From the NCBI GenBank assembly GCA_964423345.1, contig CAYREV010000050.1, positions 1 to 8,913 of the forward strand: DNA of 8,913 bases, given 5' to 3'. Positions 5,824-8,913 of this stretch are shown piece by piece; position 1 is the stretch's first letter; each line of letters starts with the position of its first letter. The notes below the pieces were generated by a model. That model did not search any database, was not told the DNA's origin, and saw only the letters and a list, made by a program, of their open reading frames with translations. The translations under genes were made by a program, and so were the position numbers. The DNA comes from CAYREV01 sp964423345 (GTDB taxonomy: Bacteria; Bacteroidota; Rhodothermia; Balneolales; Balneolaceae).

Positions 5824-8378
5824 ACGTACCGCCTCCGGGCGGCCAGCAGGGCAGCCAGGCCCATCAGCAGCGGTGTCAGCTGCGGGATGGGGATCTCGTC
5901 GGCGGTCTGGGCGACCGGTCCACCCAGCTCGGTGAGCGGCTGGTCGTCCCCCTCGCTCCGATCCGAGCTCGGGTCCTCGACGAGGAGGGTGGTGGTCGTC
6001 CACGGCCCCCAGCCGATGTCATCGGCGGCTCGGGCGCTGAGGTTGTAGCTCCCCTCGGGCAGGGCCGGGAGGAGGGCCTGGAAGCTGCTGGTCCCTCGCA
6101 CGGGCACCGGGCCGTCGAGGACGACCTCGACGGCGGTGACCGCGCTGTCGGGGTCGGTGGCGCTGCCGTCGATGAGGGTGGCGGTCCCTGCTTGCCCGCG
6201 GACGACGGAGGGTAGCTGGACCGTCGGGCGCTGGGTCTCGGAGCCGCTGTCCTCTGCATCGGTCTGGTCCCCGCCGTCCGGGCTCCTTGCTCCCGTCTGG
6301 ACGGTGGGGGCCTCGGCGTCGGCCTGGTCGGGGTCTTCGGCGACCTCGAGGGTCACCGTCGCGGTGGCCCAGCCGCCGTAGGGATCGTTGACGTCGACCG
6401 TCAGGGTCCGCTGGCCGGGGGCACCTGTCTCGAGGTGGTACTGGCCACCGTAGCTGGTCCTGTCAGGCTCGGACCAGGTGATGGTCAGGTCGTCGCCCTC
6501 GGGATCGGTGGCCTCGATCGTCAACGTGTGGGTGGCGTTGGCCTCGGCGGTCAACGGGCCGATGGCCGCGATCTCGGGCGGCCGGTTCAGGACGTGGACG
6601 TCGTGGAGGACCTTGGCCGTGTTGCCGGCCTGGTCGCTGGCCGTGGCCGCGATGGAGGTCGTTCCAGGGTGGGCCAGGGTGATCGTGACCTCGGTGCCGT
6701 TGGCCTGCCCGCCGAGCCAGGACCAGGTCACCTCTGGGGCCGGACCGTCGGGGTCGGTGGCCTGGGCGGTCAGGTCGAGCGGGTCGTGGCGGTGGATCGT
6801 GCCGGATCCGTCGACGGTCAGCCGTGGGGCCGCGTCGACGACGTCGATCCCAGCGGTGGCTGCCTGGCTGACGTCCCCGTCGGCATCCTTGGCCCAGGCT
6901 TGGAGGGTGTGCTCGCCCAGGTCCTGGTAACGGTGCTCGAAGGTCGGCTGGTCCGACCAGGGCGTCGGGGGCCCATCGCCCCAGTCCAGGCGGTAGGCCA
7001 CGACCTGGGTGTCAGCTGGCTCGGCCTGGACGGTGATCTCGGTGGCGACGTTGCGTTCGGCCGTGGCCGGAGGGGAGAGGTCGGCCGTCGGGGGCTCGCT
7101 GGAGGCCTCGCCTGCCCCCTGCCCGTCGCCGGTGTCGGTCCCGTCGTTCTCCTGTGGCTCCTCGGAGGCTGCCTGGATCGTGACATGGACGGCCGCCGGT
7201 CTCGGATGCGGGTCCCAGGTCACGCCGTGGAAGGTCCGGGTGCCGGGGTCCTGGGGGGTCCACGTGACGCTCTCCTCGGCCTGGTCACCGATCCTCAGGA
7301 ACCCGGTGGGCAAGCTGGTGGTCGTCTCCTTGCCCTCCTCGGTGGACTGGCTGACCTGGAGGGTCTCGGTGGGCCCCTGGAGGCTCCCGTAGGGCGCCCA
7401 CGCCAGGGCGGTGACGGCTTGGTAGGTGGCCAGGGTGTTGGACGCGCTGGGCCCGAACCCGCCGTCCTCGTTCTGGAAGGCCAAGAGGCACCGGATGGGG
7501 CTCCGGTCGTCCACCGACCACGCCAGCGGGTCCTCGCCCAGGGCCACCACGGCCTGGAGGGCCCAGCTGGTGCTCTCCGGCGAGGCGCTGGGGTTGGTCA
7601 GCGAGGGCTGGTTGGGCCAGCAGGCCCGCCCGTCATCGTCCTGGATCTGGGCGTCGACCAGGTAGGATCGGGCGTTGTCCAGGAACATCGCCCGGCCGTG
7701 GGGGGCAGCGGCCATGACCGCCGCGGCGGTGGTGTCGGTGCTGGCCGACGTGCTGGTCACCTCGTGCGGGACCCCACCGTCGGGACGCTGGGCCGAGGCG
7801 ATCCGATCCAGGGCGTCGGCCACCTCGGGCCCGGTGTAGCCGTGGCTGTTCAGCGCGATCACAGCCCAGATGTCGTCGTTGACGGCCTCGGTCCGACCGA
7901 ACTGGCTGCCGTCGAAGTAGGCGAGCAGGTCATCGACCAGGTCCCGCGGGTCACCGTCGGGCCCGGCGAGCTGGCTGGGGTCTTGGCCGGCGGCCCGGAA
8001 GGCCAGGATGGACTTGGCCAGGCTGAGGACCTTCTGGCGCGGGCAGTCGCAGCCCTCGGCCTCGGCATCCCAGAGGTCGTCCACGTGGTCCTCCAGGTAG
8101 CCTAGGATGCTGCCCCCGTCGTTGGGCCAGGTGGCCGGATCCAGGCCTGCGTGGGCCGCGGTGATCGTGAACCACTTGGTGTTGGCCATGCTGCAGCCGT
8201 CCCCGTAGGCCGGGCGGGCGCAGCCCGCCTCGAGGACCCGGTCGCCCAGCCAGGCTAGCCCCTCGTCCGTGCTCGGCTCCCCAGCCAGCGCTGGCAGGGT
8301 GTCCTGGCTATGGCTGGCGCTGACCGGTGCCGGTAGCGCGGCGGTCACGACCAGGAGGACGGCCAGGGTCCGACGCAT
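5820..8378 (-). CDS. Exported alpha/alpha-toroid (cobalamin-binding/prenyltransferase-like) protein with PKD/Ig-like stalk and C-terminal anchor
   Basis: The 852-residue protein has a signal peptide (about 1-22, ending PVSA). Residues about 35-330 form a helical repeat domain of the squalene cyclase/prenyltransferase alpha/alpha-toroid type, with QW-like motifs QRPDGGV (197-203) and FQNEDGGFG (301-309) and helices such as NDDIWAVIALNSHGY and ESTSWALQAVVALG. Transcobalamin's N-terminal domain has the same fold. All six cysteines (53, 62, 110, 112, 253, 297) lie in this domain, suggesting disulfides. No DxDD cyclase motif is seen. After a beta segment (about 335-402) and an acidic linker come a PKD domain (430-512; DWGDG 465-469, HRYQDLGEHTL 482-492) and Ig/PKD-like domains near 515-597, 598-680 and 717-802. 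The C-terminus (IPQLTPLLMGLAALLAARRRYV) is a membrane anchor or sorting tail. It lies 6 nt after the secreted DUF4430 gene, with no Shine-Dalgarno. A ligand-binding head on a surface stalk is likely. Confidence 0.85.
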   Translation of the reverse strand: MRRTLAVLLVVTAALPAPVSASHSQDTLPALAGEPSTDEGLAWLGDRVLEAGCARPAYGDGCSMANTKWFTITAAHAGLDPATWPNDGGSILGYLEDHVDDLWDAEAEGCDCPRQKVLSLAKSILAFRAAGQDPSQLAGPDGDPRDLVDDLLAYFDGSQFGRTEAVNDDIWAVIALNSHGYTGPEVADALDRIASAQRPDGGVPHEVTSTSASTDTTAAAVMAAAPHGRAMFLDNARSYLVDAQIQDDDGRACWPNQPSLTNPSASPESTSWALQAVVALGEDPLAWSVDDRSPIRCLLAFQNEDGGFGPSASNTLATYQAVTALAWAPYGSLQGPTETLQVSQSTEEGKETTTSLPTGFLRIGDQAEESVTWTPQDPGTRTFHGVTWDPHPRPAAVHVTIQAASEEPQENDGTDTGDGQGAGEASSEPPTADLSPPATAERNVATEITVQAEPADTQVVAYRLDWGDGPPTPWSDQPTFEHRYQDLGEHTLQAWAKDADGDVSQAATAGIDVVDAAPRLTVDGSGTIHRHDPLDLTAQATDPDGPAPEVTWSWLGGQANGTEVTITLAHPGTTSIAATASDQAGNTAKVLHDVHVLNRPPEIAAIGPLTAEANATHTLTIEATDPEGDDLTITWSEPDRTSYGGQYHLETGAPGQRTLTVDVNDPYGGWATATVTLEVAEDPDQADAEAPTVQTGARSPDGGDQTDAEDSGSETQRPTVQLPSVVRGQAGTATLIDGSATDPDSAVTAVEVVLDGPVPVRGTSSFQALLPALPEGSYNLSARAADDIGWGPWTTTTLLVEDPSSDRSEGDDQPLTELGGPVAQTADEIPIPQLTPLLMGLAALLAARRRYV
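5832..5836 (-). promoter_or_regulatory. Shine-Dalgarno GGAGG that decides the CTG start of the DUF4430 lipoprotein
   Basis: On the minus strand GGAGG is followed by 8 nt (CGGTACGT) and then CTG at 5823-5821, whose last two bases are part of the upstream stop TGA. The spacing is ideal and the geometry copies the ATGA overlaps at the next three junctions, supporting initiation at this CTG. Confidence 0.65.
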
Positions 8379-8384
8379 GCAGGA

Positions 8385-8876
8385 TCAAGCGACGTGGTAG
8401 ACGAAGGACAGCTCGTCGCCGTCCTCCAGGGCCATGCCGTCGATCCCGACGCTGGCGCTCTGGCCGTTGAGCTGGATCATCCACCAGGGGGCCGGCCAGC
8501 CGACCTGGTCGCGGCCGTCCACGCTGGTGACGAACCGGCCACAGCAGTCCGAGGTCCCGTGGTCCCAGCCGCTGATGCAGCCGGTCTCGGTGGCATGGTC
8601 CAGGACCTCGCCGCCGTCCACGTTCCCATCCCCGTCGGCGTCCGGGACGGTGAGCTGGCATCCGGCGATGCCGTCCTGGTCGTTGAACCTCGTGTCTTCG
8701 GCCGGGTCGATGACCCAGATCGCGGGGTTCCCGACAGCCCAGTGGCTTGGCACGACGAAGCCGTCCGGGGCGACGCGAAGGGTCACGTCGGCGGTGGTGG
8801 TCTCGGCGCTGACGGCAGGGGCCAGGCCCGAGAGGGTCAGGCCCAGCAGCAACAGGATGAGGATGTTGGCACGCAT
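8385..8876 (-). CDS. Secreted DUF4430 (transcobalamin beta-domain-like) protein with EF-hand-like loop
   Basis: The 163-residue exported protein has a signal peptide (about 1-24, ending AVSA). Residues about 86-162 fit DUF4430: GGEVLDHATETGC, GRFVTSVDG (113-121), PWWMIQLNGQSASVGIDG (130-147) and LEDGDELSFVYHV (150-162). DADGDGNVDGGE (79-90) has Asp at loop positions 1, 3, 5 and 9, Gly at 6, a hydrophobic residue at 8 and Glu at 12, a full EF-hand calcium loop. Four cysteines (73, 100, 111, 112) could form disulfides. There is no lipobox or C-terminal anchor, so it is probably released or held by partner proteins. The start ATG at 8876 follows GGAGG (8888-8892) by 11 nt. An in-frame TTG at 8906 would bury the Shine-Dalgarno and add a charged stretch before the signal peptide. 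It is the first visible gene of the operon. Confidence 0.82.
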   Translation of the reverse strand: MRANILILLLLGLTLSGLAPAVSAETTTADVTLRVAPDGFVVPSHWAVGNPAIWVIDPAEDTRFNDQDGIAGCQLTVPDADGDGNVDGGEVLDHATETGCISGWDHGTSDCCGRFVTSVDGRDQVGWPAPWWMIQLNGQSASVGIDGMALEDGDELSFVYHVA

Positions 8877-8887
8877 GGTAGCTAAAG

Positions 8888-8892
8888 CCTCC
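8888..8892 (-). promoter_or_regulatory. Shine-Dalgarno of the first operon gene
   Basis: On the minus strand AAGGAGG ends 11 nt before the ATG at 8876. The spacing is a little long, but the match to the 16S tail is strong and it supports this start over the TTG at 8906. It implies that the operon mRNA has a 5' leader, unlike the leaderless genes at 1592 and 1803. Confidence 0.6.
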
Positions 8893-8907
8893 TTGAGTTT
8901 CCTCAAG
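8892..8907 (-). promoter_or_regulatory. GAAA-tetraloop hairpin in the operon leader, touching the Shine-Dalgarno
   Basis: On the minus strand CTTGAG-GAAA-CTCAAG is a perfect 6-bp stem with a GNRA-type tetraloop. Its last base is the first G of GGAGG, so folding would place a stem directly against the ribosome binding site. It may be the last helix of a larger leader structure cut off by the window edge, or a DNA palindrome for a regulator. Only six bases are visible beyond it. Confidence 0.4.
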
Positions 8908-8913
8908 TCGACT

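Noticed and set aside
5824..6003. ATG at 6003 as start of the DUF4430 lipoprotein
   Set aside because: It would add 60 residues of Pro/Arg/His-rich shadow peptide before the signal peptide and lies deep inside the upstream gene; the CTG at 5823 with a Shine-Dalgarno fits better.
6435..8105. 556-codon open frame on the + strand opposite the toroid/PKD gene
   Set aside because: It is an antisense shadow of a GC-rich gene: it is low in complexity (Gly/Val/Leu/Arg-rich), has no recognisable domain, and the minus-strand frame has a signal peptide, toroid motifs and PKD domains.
5820..8378. Toroid protein as a terpene (squalene-hopene) cyclase
   Set aside because: No DxDD catalytic motif is present (the nearest match, STDTTA at 213-218, has one Asp), the protein is exported and its toroid is shorter than the double-barrel cyclases.
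8877..8913. Calling a cobalamin riboswitch upstream of the operon
   Set aside because: Only 37 bases are available and a single hairpin is visible; no B12-box-like conserved core can be seen, so it is kept only as a hypothesis.
1..8913. tRNA, rRNA, insertion sequence or transposase genes
   Set aside because: I found no cloverleaf, rRNA-like stretch or transposase-like protein; all gene-free stretches are 210 bases or shorter.

Overview
The window looks like a high-GC archaeal genome fragment. The evidence is an archaeal-type TATA box (1773-1780) about 26 bases before an Sm-like protein gene, a second TATA-like box about 27 bases before the divergent gene, Shine-Dalgarno sequences matching the archaeal 16S tail (GAGGTGA, GGAGG) inside an operon, and an exported PKD-type surface protein with a C-terminal hydrophobic/basic tail. 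A euryarchaeal, Thermoplasmatota-like host is my best guess, but nothing here fixes the lineage.

Layout. Positions 1-257 hold the 3' end of an ABC-2 type permease on the + strand. Positions 258-410 are a structured convergent intergenic region with two identical 37-bp direct repeats and a strong hairpin. A site-2-protease-type (M50) membrane metalloprotease with two CBS domains lies on the - strand at 411-1592. It is transcribed divergently from a 129-residue Sm-like protein (1803-2192, +), and both have promoters placed for leaderless mRNAs. The Sm-like gene converges on a six-gene - strand operon that fills 2305-8876.

The operon, in transcription order: (1) a secreted DUF4430 protein with an EF-hand-like loop; (2) an 852-residue exported protein with an N-terminal alpha/alpha-toroid (prenyltransferase/cobalamin-binding-like), several PKD/Ig-like domains and a C-terminal anchor; (3) a DUF4430 lipoprotein, apparently starting at CTG; (4) an ECF transporter T subunit; (5) an ECF ATPase with two nucleotide-binding domains fused in one chain; (6) an S (substrate-binding) subunit. 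Genes 1 and 2 are 6 nt apart, and every later junction is a 4-nt ATGA or CTGA overlap.

Interpretation. Animal transcobalamin and intrinsic factor consist of an alpha/alpha-barrel domain plus a small beta domain related to DUF4430, and they clamp cobalamin between the two. Here the same two domain types are on separate cell-surface proteins in one operon with a complete ECF importer. The best hypothesis is a split, transcobalamin-like surface capture system feeding an ECF transporter, with a corrinoid as the likely substrate. The domain assignments are read from the sequence; the substrate is inference.
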